From: CAZZCU01 sp964652825
GTDB lineage: Bacteria > Bdellovibrionota_B > Oligoflexia > Oligoflexales > CAZZCU01
Direction of reading: 5' to 3'
DNA: 18,162 nucleotides
NCBI GenBank assembly: GCA_964652825.1
Contig: CAZZCU010000037.1
Location: 1-18,162 of the forward strand
Shown here: piece after piece, positions 1-8,200 of the stretch
How the letters are laid out: each line of letters begins with the position of its first letter
Numbering within the stretch: position 1 is the stretch's first letter
Translations under genes and position numbers: made by a program
Notes under the pieces: generated by a model
Told to the model about the DNA's origin: nothing
Database searches by the model: none
Seen by the model: the letters and a program-made list of their open reading frames with translations, nothing else

Positions 1-683
1 AGTGCTTCTTGAGGACGATCAAGCTGATAGAGATAAACAGTGGCGAGTTCTTGGGCCGAGCGGAATTTATCTTGGGGATGATGCGATGCATCAACCATGG
101 CAATCAGTACATGTGAAACTTCTTCCCATTGTTCATTTTGAGTGAATACCAGTTTGAAATACCTAAGCGCCTTAATATTTTTGGCGTCAAGATTGAGCAG
201 TTGAGAGTAGTACTGGTCTAGGTTCTGATCGTTGTGAATTTTCTTTTCGTAAATCAGGCAGAGACGTTCGAGGCAATCAATCTGATCATCTTTTTTTTTG
301 AAATGCGGTAAACAGCCTTGCAAAATGGTGGCTTCAGTACGCCAGTCATCTTGATCGACGACTCTCGCTAAAATATTTTCGCGGAACTCACCAAAATCAA
401 AGCCGATCGAAGTCAAGGCTTGGACGCAGGTCTCGGCGGCAAGTTTGGGATCTTCGAGATAAAGATTCTGAATGCGCGCCAAGCGGATGTAATCGTTAAG
501 GTCGGCAGTTTTGCTGGCAATACGTTGATCAATTAATTTGAATAGCGGTTGCCAGCATTCATAGGCTTCGCAAGTATCAAAGAATTGTTGGTATTCATCA
601 GCAGTAATCGTTTGATTGGCATTGATGCGATCAATTTGTGCGCGAAGTTTGACGAGATCCGGAGTGGTCGCGGTGTTCATCAT
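1..683 (-). CDS. Helical-repeat (TPR-like) protein, partial at left edge
   Basis: An open frame starts with ATG at 683 and stays open to the window edge, giving about 227 residues with the C-terminus missing. It begins MMNTATTPDLVK and has no signal peptide or membrane segment. The residues are acidic and helical, with spaced pairs such as WQPLFKLID, LARIQNLYLEDPKLA, WEEVSHVLIAMVD and AQELATVYLYQLDRPQEAL, which look like tetratricopeptide-type helix pairs. TPR proteins are scaffolds, so no specific function can be given. Its start overlaps the stop of the TetR gene (ATGA, 680-683), so the two are probably translationally coupled and it may be the main partner of that regulator. A run of nine T at 291-299 (AAA AAA AAA in the gene) is a possible slippage site. 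The coding status is clear; the family is tentative. Confidence 0.72.
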   Translation of the reverse strand, partial: MMNTATTPDLVKLRAQIDRINANQTITADEYQQFFDTCEAYECWQPLFKLIDQRIASKTADLNDYIRLARIQNLYLEDPKLAAETCVQALTSIGFDFGEFRENILARVVDQDDWRTEATILQGCLPHFKKKDDQIDCLERLCLIYEKKIHNDQNLDQYYSQLLNLDAKNIKALRYFKLVFTQNEQWEEVSHVLIAMVDASHHPQDKFRSAQELATVYLYQLDRPQEA

Positions 684-1279
684 TGAGCACTCTTAAGGCC
701 GTCAATAATCTGCTGCGAAGCTTGCTTGATGATGTTGTCATAATCAAAAACCGCTTCATCAAACAACCACTGTAAGCTGATGCCGTCGATAACGGCGATA
801 ACAAACGATGCTTGATCGAGGGGGTCGATTTTTTTGAAGGCGCCTTTTTGTACGCCCTCTTGAATAACTTTTGCAGCCGTCTCGCGGAATTTAGCGTAGT
901 GCTTGGCGATGGCTTGTCGTACTTCCTGCTTGTGATTGATCTGCGTCCAGAAGTCCATGTTGACCTGGTAGTATTCTCGCGTGTTGCGCACGACATCAAA
1001 ACAGACGCTGATAAAAATTTCCATCTTACGAACTGGATCGGTGATGGATTGCATGTCGGCGGCCAGGACGCGTTCAATATCGCCAGCAACTTTATCCAGT
1101 ACCGACATCATTAATTCTTCCTTGTTCAGGAAGTAGTAATGGATGATGCCTTTGCTGACGCCGGCAATGCGCGCAACATCCTGCATCGAGAAATTATTGT
1201 AGCCATACTTGGTGATGCATTCCACCGTGGCGCGAACGATCTGGTCCTTTCTTTCGGCGGCCACGTCAGCTTTTGACAT
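680..1279 (-). CDS. TetR/AcrR-family transcriptional regulator
   Basis: A 199-residue protein, the usual length for the family. Residues about 10-56 form the TetR helix-turn-helix: RATVECITKYGYNNFSMQDV, then ARIAGVSKGIIHYYFLNKEE, the classic recognition-helix region ending in YYFxxKEEL. Residues about 60-199 are the helical ligand-binding and dimer domain; motifs such as MEIFISVCFDVVRNTREYY and the layout recall BetI-like C-terminal domains. The ligand is unknown. A Shine-Dalgarno GGAG lies about 9 nt upstream of the ATG. The gene is divergent from the barrel operon starting at 1463 and overlaps the downstream TPR-like gene by 4 bp. Autoregulation and control of the divergent operon are the natural inference, because short inverted repeats sit in the shared 183-bp region. 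Confidence 0.93.
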   Translation of the reverse strand: MSKADVAAERKDQIVRATVECITKYGYNNFSMQDVARIAGVSKGIIHYYFLNKEELMMSVLDKVAGDIERVLAADMQSITDPVRKMEIFISVCFDVVRNTREYYQVNMDFWTQINHKQEVRQAIAKHYAKFRETAAKVIQEGVQKGAFKKIDPLDQASFVIAVIDGISLQWLFDEAVFDYDNIIKQASQQIIDGLKSAQ

Positions 1280-1462
1280 TTGCTAACTCCAAGTAGGTTG
1301 AAAAATTGACAAGAGATTCGTTATCTGTCAGTGAATTTTTCGGCTTACACTGATTAGCAGCGAGATCTTATGAAACTATTCTAGCATCAGCTGCCCAACG
1401 CTTCAATCTATGTTAGATTAGTTAGTTATATACACTTCAATCGAGGTTTTTGGGAGTTGCCT
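1280..1462. promoter_or_regulatory. Divergent promoter region, TetR gene / envelope operon
   Basis: AT-rich 183-bp region between two divergent genes, so it must hold both promoters. Two symmetric candidates for a TetR-family operator are visible. One is AATCTA-TGT-TAGATT at 1405-1419, with perfect 6-bp arms. The other is TGACA (1307-1311) facing TGTCA (1326-1330). No plus-strand sigma70 pair with good spacing stands out: a TTGACA at 1306 has no matching -10, while the AT-rich TTAGTTATATAC near 1422-1433 could be a -10 region. Operator assignment is inference from symmetry and position only. Confidence 0.4.
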
Positions 1463-2575
1463 ATGAGCGGTTTGGCAAAGCTTATTTTGTTTTCTCTCGT
1501 GATCGAGTTAATGGCGGGAGCCGCCATCGCTCAAGAAGTAAAGTGGACGCATTATGGTTTGCGCCCCCTTGGTATGGGTAATGCCTATGTGGCGGTGGCC
1601 GATGACTTTAACGCACTGTTTTACAATCCCGCGGGGCTCGCACGTCTGAAGGCATGGGATGGCGAACTCCTCAATCCGCACTTTGAAGCCTCGCAGCACA
1701 TGTTGTCGTTTATTGACAAAGCAACCAGCCTGGCCGGTGGTGGCAGTGATTCTGTTTCGACAACGTTGGACTTGCTGGAGGAGCAGTCGGGGAAGATCCA
1801 GCATTTTGCTATTGGTTTGACACCGCATTTGATTTTTAAGGGGTTTGGCATCGGTTTGGGGCTGGAAATGGCTGGTACGATGGTGTTTCAGCGCTATCCG
1901 TCTGTTTATCTGGATGTCGGTCCGCGCCTGATAGCTCCCATCAGCTATGCCCGTAATTTTTTGGAAGATCGTTTGAGCATAGGCATGTCGGTGAAGTTCT
2001 TGCTGCGTGGCGGTGTAAATCACGACTTCAGTATTCAGGATATCGAAGCGTTTAATAACAAGAGTGGGTCCGAAGGACCGAAGTTGGAAGATTACGTGGA
2101 AGGCGGCTCGGCGCTTGGTGCGGATTTTGGACTGTTGTTTACACCGATTAAGACCATGGAGCCGACACTTGGTATCAGTATTGCTGATGTCGGGGGAACA
2201 GCGTATGAGAAATTTGATATCGATGGCAGTGCGGTCCGTGCTCCAGAATCTCGACTACCATCGGTGAACGTCGGTTTTAGTTTGAAGCCTCTGCAAACGG
2301 GGCGAAGTTATCTGCTGGCCAGCATGGATGTTCACTCGGTGAATCAGCCATTCTCGTTTTCTAAAAAATTTAATGTCGGCGTTGAGTATGGCTTTGGCTC
2401 GATTCTGAAGTTGCAAACCGGTTTGCATCAAGGGTATCTGACGGGCGGTATACAGATTGATGTGGGTTTGTTGAATCTGCGTATGATTACTTATGCGGAA
2501 GAGCTTGGCGTTGCGGCAGGAGAGGCATCGATGGCCGATCGACGTTATGCTCTGCAGTTTAAGTTATTGATTTAG
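1463..2575 (+). CDS. PorV/TraF-like outer-membrane beta-barrel protein
   Basis: A 370-residue exported protein. ATG at 1463 is preferred over an upstream TTG at 1457 because GGGAG (1452-1456) lies 6 nt before it. Residues 1 to about 23 are a signal peptide (MSGLAKLILFSLVIELMAGA ending AIA|QE). The mature start carries the motif RPLGMGNAYVAVADDFNALF followed by YNPAGLAR, typical of the PorV/PorQ and TraF-type barrel families, which resemble FadL. The rest alternates in strand-like fashion, rich in Gly and aromatics (GIGLGLEMAGTMVFQRYPSV, ASMDVHSV, VGVEYGFG). Family members sit in the outer membrane; several act with secretion or surface-polymer systems, but no substrate can be read from the sequence. 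First gene of a three-gene operon. No C-terminal Phe; it ends KLLI. Confidence 0.85.
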   Translation: MSGLAKLILFSLVIELMAGAAIAQEVKWTHYGLRPLGMGNAYVAVADDFNALFYNPAGLARLKAWDGELLNPHFEASQHMLSFIDKATSLAGGGSDSVSTTLDLLEEQSGKIQHFAIGLTPHLIFKGFGIGLGLEMAGTMVFQRYPSVYLDVGPRLIAPISYARNFLEDRLSIGMSVKFLLRGGVNHDFSIQDIEAFNNKSGSEGPKLEDYVEGGSALGADFGLLFTPIKTMEPTLGISIADVGGTAYEKFDIDGSAVRAPESRLPSVNVGFSLKPLQTGRSYLLASMDVHSVNQPFSFSKKFNVGVEYGFGSILKLQTGLHQGYLTGGIQIDVGLLNLRMITYAEELGVAAGEASMADRRYALQFKLLI

Positions 2576-2590
2576 GATTGGGAGCCATAC

Positions 2591-3325
2591 ATGTCTAAGA
2601 TGACATTTGCTGTGTTGCTGAGCGTAGGATTAAGTTCGCTCAGTCTGGCCAAAGGCCTGGATAGTTTGCAGCCGGCAATGCCGGCGCCCCAACCGGCTCC
2701 AGTACTCGATTCGTCTACGACCGCCGCTCCGGCTGAAAGTGACGCTGTTGTGCCGGCGAATCCCACCGAGACGCCGGCGGAGAAGAGTGAGGCTGCGGTG
2801 GCGGCGACTGTGCAGCCTTCTGCCGCCAGCAAAGCAATCAGTGATCGCTTGACGTTGACCACTGGCTTGGGACTTATCAATGCTTCGGCAAGTACGGGTA
2901 AGTGGTTTTCACGTGGCGGCGCCGAGTTGGGTGCATATTACGAATTGGCCTTGGCGCGAACACCAAGTTTTGCTGTGTCGGCTGGCATGCGTTACGTCGC
3001 TTTTGACGTGACGGTTGAGGATGCGCTGCAATCCTACCGTGGTGTGGTCGAAGGTTATTATTTAGGGACAATAGCGCGTTTTTCGCGACAGAATCGCCTT
3101 AGTTTCGTCGGTGTCGGTGAATTGGGGTGGATGTCGGTGCATTTAAATTCTTTGAATCGCCTACCGCCTGATGACAAGTTGAATGCGGCGGGTGTCAATG
3201 TTAGCTTAGGGGGCGGTATGGATTGGCAACTGCAACCTAAGTTATACGCTGGCCCGCGCTTGATGCTCGGGTTTGGTCGGTTGCAGACAATTCAAGTGTC
3301 TGGCAATGCAACCTTAGTTTTTTAA
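2591..3325 (+). CDS. Exported beta-barrel protein with Ala/Pro-rich linker
   Basis: A 244-residue protein starting 15 bp after the previous stop, with GGGAG upstream of the ATG. Residues 1-20 are a signal peptide (cleavage near SLA|KG). Residues about 25-83 are a low-complexity Ala/Pro/Thr/Glu segment, probably a flexible periplasmic linker. Residues about 87-244 look like an eight-stranded-size barrel: alternating strands (LTLTTGLGLINASA, FAVSAGMRYVAF, AGVNVSLGGGMDW) ending in TLVF with a C-terminal Phe, the usual recognition signal for BAM-dependent outer-membrane insertion. I recognise no specific family. Its place between a PorV-like barrel and a lipoprotein suggests one envelope assembly. 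Confidence 0.75.
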   Translation: MSKMTFAVLLSVGLSSLSLAKGLDSLQPAMPAPQPAPVLDSSTTAAPAESDAVVPANPTETPAEKSEAAVAATVQPSAASKAISDRLTLTTGLGLINASASTGKWFSRGGAELGAYYELALARTPSFAVSAGMRYVAFDVTVEDALQSYRGVVEGYYLGTIARFSRQNRLSFVGVGELGWMSVHLNSLNRLPPDDKLNAAGVNVSLGGGMDWQLQPKLYAGPRLMLGFGRLQTIQVSGNATLVF

Positions 3326-3327
3326 CA

Positions 3328-4863
3328 ATGCGCTTTACATTTATTCCTGTTTTTTGCCTGTTTTTTTTGCTTGGCGGCGTATCATGTAGCTCGCACAAAG
3401 AAATGGGCGTTTTGCGGGTGGATGCCCCCTCTGAGGGTCGTTTTGAAATCTATCGCGTCGCTTCGGAGCAACCTCTTCAGCTTGAATCCGAACAAGTCGG
3501 TGCTTTTAATGAAGATGTCGCTCTTGAGACCGGCAGTTATCTGGTTTTAGCTGATTGCTCAAGCGAACTGGTCGTGGTCAAGCCGAAGCGAACCCAGCTT
3601 TTGCGTGCTTATGAGATTGAGTTTGTGCCGCCGCATCCGCCGGTGGAGGGTGATAAATTTTCGGTACAGTGCACGCGTTATGATGCCACGCGTTCACGTC
3701 AGTATCTCACTAATAGATATAAGTTAATGGTGATCGAAGGTAAGCGCGACATGCTGGTAGGCATGGTACCGCTTCGTCTCGACTCCGAAGAACAATCCAT
3801 TCGCGATGATAACAAGATAGCGTTTGATTTGAGCGCGCTTCAGGTGATCGATACTGCGGATGACGATCACAAAATTCCGTATTTTGTTTCGGCTACAAAT
3901 AATCTGGTGTCGCTGACGGAGGCACAGGAATTCGGCAAGTGGCAATTTCTCCTGCCTGGACAATACGTGGTTGAGGTTAATGGCACGAGTATGGCGGTTG
4001 CTCTTGGTCCGAAAGAGTCTCGTGTCATCCAGTCGGCTCGCGTTCTGGTGTCTACACCCAAAAATTTGAGTCTGGAACAAAGCGCCGCCGTGCGTGGAGC
4101 TCCCACTCTGGTTGAAATCAATCAGGGTCACTGGTTGGCGTTGAACGAAATATATTCGGTGTTGCCGGGACCGGCGACGCTCAGATTGGCGGATTCGACG
4201 CGTCGCCAGACAATCGAATTGAAGGAAGGTGAACTCACCGAGAAGAAGGCGCGGAGCGTTATGGTGCAAATGGACTGTTCGCCTTGGGAATGGAGCTGTT
4301 TGGGCAGCCGCAAGGTTCAATTGTATGAGAAAGACCAGTTCTATCCTTTTGCCGAAGGGGTTACCGATGCGCCGTTGTTGTTCTTTGGTGAGACGGTCTG
4401 GCTTGGCGTTGAGGGCTCGCGCGATATTCGTTATCAAATTTCCAAAGATGCTGAAGTCACCAAACTCAAGATGGGCATGGTAAAGCTCAAGCCACAGCCC
4501 CAAGGTAAACCGGGGATTTTGACTGACTTGGTGCGCATTGAGGCTGGGAGCTTGCCTTTGAGTGGTTTTACTTTGGATATCGGTTTGGAAACTGAGACCA
4601 CTATGCCGTTAATCATTGGTCAGTACAGTCTTGCAAGCTTTACTTCTTCCATGACGATTGAAGGAGACAGGAGAAAGAGCTCGCAAACGTTCTATGTGAC
4701 ATATGGCAAGACTTTGGAGATTAGCTATCCTGTTTACCTCAGTGAGAAGCGGGTTGCAGCCTTGTTTGGCCACGGACCAACTGATGTTCAAGGTCTCAAA
4801 GCCACGCGTGAATTTTTCTCCTCCAGCAGCAAAAATATCTCCCCCAAATTTCGCGTTAAATAA
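3328..4863 (+). CDS. Large predicted lipoprotein of the envelope operon
   Basis: A 511-residue protein whose ATG is only 2 nt after the previous stop and has no clear Shine-Dalgarno, so translation probably depends on coupling. Residues 1-19 are hydrophobic and end GGVS|C20, an acceptable lipobox; +2 is Ser, so outer-membrane sorting is expected by the usual rule. The body is rich in beta-type segments with repeated short domains (GRFEIYRV, GSYLVLADCSSELVVV, GQYVVEVNGTSMAVALG, GPATLRLADSTRRQTIELKE), suggesting Ig-like or carbohydrate-binding-like sandwich units. A Cys pair in MDCSPWEWSCLGSRKV could form a disulfide. I do not recognise the family. Together with the two upstream barrels it likely forms an envelope complex of unknown role. 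Confidence 0.75.
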   Translation: MRFTFIPVFCLFFLLGGVSCSSHKEMGVLRVDAPSEGRFEIYRVASEQPLQLESEQVGAFNEDVALETGSYLVLADCSSELVVVKPKRTQLLRAYEIEFVPPHPPVEGDKFSVQCTRYDATRSRQYLTNRYKLMVIEGKRDMLVGMVPLRLDSEEQSIRDDNKIAFDLSALQVIDTADDDHKIPYFVSATNNLVSLTEAQEFGKWQFLLPGQYVVEVNGTSMAVALGPKESRVIQSARVLVSTPKNLSLEQSAAVRGAPTLVEINQGHWLALNEIYSVLPGPATLRLADSTRRQTIELKEGELTEKKARSVMVQMDCSPWEWSCLGSRKVQLYEKDQFYPFAEGVTDAPLLFFGETVWLGVEGSRDIRYQISKDAEVTKLKMGMVKLKPQPQGKPGILTDLVRIEAGSLPLSGFTLDIGLETETTMPLIIGQYSLASFTSSMTIEGDRRKSSQTFYVTYGKTLEISYPVYLSEKRVAALFGHGPTDVQGLKATREFFSSSSKNISPKFRVK

Positions 4864-4898
4864 TTTTTTCCTCTCTGATAACGAGTGCCTTTTTCGCC

Positions 4899-4907
4899 TG
4901 TGGATAA
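4899..4907 (-). promoter_or_regulatory. DnaA box (outlying)
   Basis: TGTGGATAA, the exact reverse complement of the consensus TTATCCACA. It lies 340 bp upstream of nrdJ. A weaker match, AAATCCACA (7 of 9), sits in the opposite orientation at 4927-4935. On its own it could be chance; the two better boxes near 5000 make it more credible. Confidence 0.5.
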
Positions 4908-4985
4908 CTTTGGCTTCGTCCAGAGAAAATCCACACAAAAAGTGATCATTCTCTAAATCTTTTCAAGTTTTTACCGAATCTGCTG

Positions 4986-5019
4986 TTATTCACAACACCA
5001 CATATTGTGTTGTGGATAA
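4986..5019. promoter_or_regulatory. Composite palindrome: DnaA box, NrdR box 1, inverted DnaA box
   Basis: TTATTCACA (4986-4994) fits the DnaA consensus TTATNCACA. TGTGGATAA (5011-5019) is the exact consensus on the other strand. Between them, 4995-5010 reads ACACCACATATTGTGT and matches the NrdR-box consensus ACACWATATATWGTGT at 14 of 16 positions. The whole 34-bp unit is nearly symmetric: the 13-bp arms differ at one position (4990/5015). NrdR is the ATP/dATP-sensing repressor of ribonucleotide reductase genes, and DnaA controls nrdAB in E. coli, so both factors have a known reason to act on nrdJ. Confidence 0.72.
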
Positions 5020-5026
5020 ATAAAAC

Positions 5027-5042
5027 ACGCTATATTTTGTGT
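5027..5042. promoter_or_regulatory. NrdR box 2
   Basis: ACGCTATATTTTGTGT matches the NrdR consensus ACACWATATATWGTGT at 14 of 16 positions. It starts exactly 32 bp after box 1 (4995), about three helical turns, the spacing usual for NrdR box pairs. It ends 8 bp before the -35 element at 5050, so NrdR bound here would hinder RNA polymerase. Confidence 0.72.
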
Positions 5043-5049
5043 GTGGGGG

Positions 5050-5079
5050 TTGACAGAACAAATTGCTCGGGCTTATGAT
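5050..5079 (+). promoter_or_regulatory. sigma70 promoter of nrdJ
   Basis: TTGACA (5050-5055) matches the -35 consensus. After an 18-bp spacer comes TATGAT (5074-5079), 5 of 6 for the -10. Transcription would begin near 5086, leaving a leader of about 155 nt. The position directly downstream of the NrdR boxes supports it. Confidence 0.75.
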
Positions 5080-5085
5080 TTTCCC

Positions 5086-5239
5086 TGTAGAGAGATTTTC
5101 CCTTCATCTGAAAAAGCCAAGTTTACTCAGCGTTCTTCAGGGAGCGTTTGAGCAGGGCGAATTTCTCTCAAAATAAAATTGCTATTCACATAAGTGCTCT
5201 TTTGATTTTTGTCAAATCGACCATGGAAGGGGGCTCGAC
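5086..5239 (+). promoter_or_regulatory. Possibly structured nrdJ leader
   Basis: The 5' untranslated region of about 155 nt contains a hairpin at 5126-5152 (CTCA/TGAG plus CGTTC/GAGCG with a small bulge and 6-nt loop), enclosed by GAGAGA (5090-5095) facing TCTCTC (5164-5169). The strong Shine-Dalgarno GGAAGGGGG starts at 5226, about 6 nt before the ATG at 5240. I see no B12-box motif, so it is not an obvious cobalamin riboswitch. Function of the fold is unproven. Confidence 0.3.
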
Positions 5240-8200
5240 ATGAAGATCCAACGTAAATTTACCAAAGCAGGCGCAGGACCCTACGAAGGTATCGAGTTTG
5301 TCGAGCGAACCTCCGAGCTGAAAAATTCTGACGGCAGCAAGGCAAGCAAATCGATCAAAGTTGTGGTGCCGAAAGGCTGGAGCCAAGTAGCCACGGATAT
5401 TATGGCGCAAAAATATCTGCGTCGTGCCGGCATCCCCACGATTGGTTCTGAATCGGACAGCCGTCAGGTGTTTCATCGTTTGGCAGGTTGCTGGACCGAT
5501 TGGGCGAAGCGTTACGGTTACTTTTCCAGTGAAGAGGACGCGACGGCTTTTTATGATGAGACCTGCTATATGCTGGCGCGACAGATGTCAGCGCCCAACA
5601 GTCCGCAATGGTTCAATACCGGTCTTTATTACGCATACGGTATCAAGGGCGCAAGCCAGGGTCACTACTTTGTCGAGCCTGAGACCGGCAAGACCCTTAA
5701 ATCCGCCAGTGCCTACGAACGTCCGCAGCCGCACGCCTGCTTCATACAGTCGATTTCCGACGATTTGGTGAACGAAGGCGGCATCATGGACCTGTGGGTG
5801 CGTGAAGCGCGTTTGTTCAAATACGGCAGCGGTACGGGCACCAATTTCAGCAATATTCGTAGTGAAGGTGAGACTCTTTCCGGTGGCGGCGTCTCGTCAG
5901 GTCTGATGTCATTCCTGCGGATTGGTGATCGCGCGGCGGGAGCGATTAAGAGCGGTGGCACTACGCGGCGTGCGGCAAAGATGGTTTGCCTCGATATGGA
6001 TCATCCGGATATCGAGTCGTTTGTTGATTGGAAAGTTATTGAAGAACAAAAGGTTGCGGCTTTGGTGGCAGGTTCCAAGGCCCTCCAGGAACATATGAAT
6101 GCCATTATCAAGGCGTGTATAAAACCGACGGCCATCGAGAAAACCGCTGAGCTTTATAACCCCAAAACCAACGCCGAGCTTAAAGAAGCGGTGATTAAAG
6201 CCCAGCGAGCTTATATCCCGGTTAATTACATTCAGCGCTCGATCGATATGGCGAAGCAAGGCATCACTTCTTTAACTGTCGAAACCTACAACACCGATTG
6301 GAACTCCAAAGCATACAGCACGGTTGCCGGCCAGAATTCCAACAACTCTGTGCGTATCCCCAATGAATTTATGGATGCTGCGCAGCAAGGTGGGAAATGG
6401 CGTTTGCGTTTCCGCACAAGTGGCGAAGTCGCGCGCGAGATTGATGCGACGGAGCTGTGGGATAAAGTCGCTTATGCGGCGTGGTCGTGCGCCGATCCGG
6501 GCGTGCAATTTGATACCACCATCAACGAATGGCACACTTGTCCGGAAGACGGACGTATCAATGCTTCTAATCCCTGCTCGGAGTACATGTTCCTGGATGA
6601 TACGGCATGTAACCTGGCGTCTTTGAATCTACTGACTTTCTATAATACCGAAACCAACAAATTTGATTTGGATGCTTATCGGCATGCTTGTCGGATCTGG
6701 ACCATCATTCTCGATGTTTCCGTGCAGATGGCGCAATTTCCGAGCAAAGAGATTGCTCGGAAAAGTTGGGAATTCCGTACTCTGGGACTTGGTTATGCCA
6801 ATATCGGTGCGATGTTGATGTGCATGGGTATCTCCTACGGCTCCAAGGAAGCATTGGCGGTAACCGGTGCGCTCACGGCGATCATGTGCGGTGAAGCCTA
6901 TGCAACGAGCGCCGAAATGGCGAAAGAATTGGGCGCTTTCCCAGGATATACACGCAACAAAGAGCATATGTTGCGGGTTATGCGTAACCATCGTCGCGCA
7001 GCGATTGGCGAAACTGATTACGAAGGCTTAACGATTAAGCCGGTGGCTGTTAATGCCAAACTTTGTCCAAAAGATATGTATGAACTCGCCAAGCAGACCT
7101 GGGATCGTGCTTTGGCGCTTGGCGAGAAATATGGTTATCGCAATGCGCAAACCACCGTTATTGCTCCGACCGGTACCATTGGTTTGCTGATGGATTGCGA
7201 TACGACGGGCATCGAGCCGGATTTTGCATTGGTGAAATTCAAGAAGCTCGCCGGTGGCGGTTACTTCAAAATTATCAATCAATCAATTCCGCCAGCGTTG
7301 AAAACTCTCGGCTATAACACCAAGCAGATCGATGAGATCGTCAAGTATTGCGTCGGCCACGGTACACTGACTGAGGCACCGGCAATTAATTTTGAAACGC
7401 TCAAGAAAAAGGGATTTACCGACAGCCTATTAAAACAGGTGAATCAAGAATTGCCGCAGGTTTTCGATATCTCCTTTGCTTTCAATAAATGGACATTGGG
7501 CGAAGATTTCTGCAAAGCCACACTCGGTTTGACGGATGAGCAATTGAGCGCCGTCGATTGCAACATCTTGAAGCTGATTGGTTTTAGTACCGAAGAAATT
7601 ACCACGGCCAATGAATATGTTTGCGGGACAATGACGGTCGAAGGCGCGCCACATCTAAAAGATGAGCATTTGTCGGTATTTGATTGCGCAAATCGTTGCG
7701 GTTCCAAAGGCACGAGATTTATCCATGCCGATGGTCACATCGATATGATGGCGGCGGCACAGCCGTTCATCTCCGGCGCAATCAGTAAAACGATTAATTT
7801 GCCGTATGAGGCAACCGTAGAGGACGTGAAACGCGCTTACGTGAAGTCATGGAACAGCATGCTGAAAGCCAACGCACTGTATCGCGACAGCTCTAAGCTT
7901 AGCCAGCCGTTGAATGCGACGGCTGCTGATTGGATGGATATCCTCACACAGGATTTGCAACCAACCGAGAAAGTCAAAGAAATCACCACGCGCATTGTCA
8001 AAGAGTATCTCAGTACGCGTCGTCCGTTGCCCGGTCGTCGCAAAGGATATACGCAGAAAGTTAAGATTGGTGGGCACAATATTTACCTGCGTACAGGTGA
8101 ATATGAAGACGGCAAGCTTGGTGAGATGTTCCTGGATATCAATAAAGAAGGAACGTTGTTGCGCAGCATGATGAATTGCTTCGCCGTGGCGGTGAGCCTT

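Noticed and set aside
4899..5019. Chromosomal origin of replication based on the DnaA boxes
   Set aside because: No dnaA, dnaN, gid or par genes are near and the boxes sit in an RNR promoter with NrdR sites, so regulation is the simpler reading.
5086..5239. Cobalamin riboswitch ahead of the B12-dependent reductase
   Set aside because: The leader shows no recognisable B12-box or the multi-stem layout, and such switches normally control B12-independent alternatives or B12 synthesis and uptake genes.
5223..5243. Six-codon leader ORF overlapping the nrdJ start (ATG at 5223, TGA at 5241)
   Set aside because: It has no ribosome site and consists mostly of the Shine-Dalgarno of nrdJ; likely chance.
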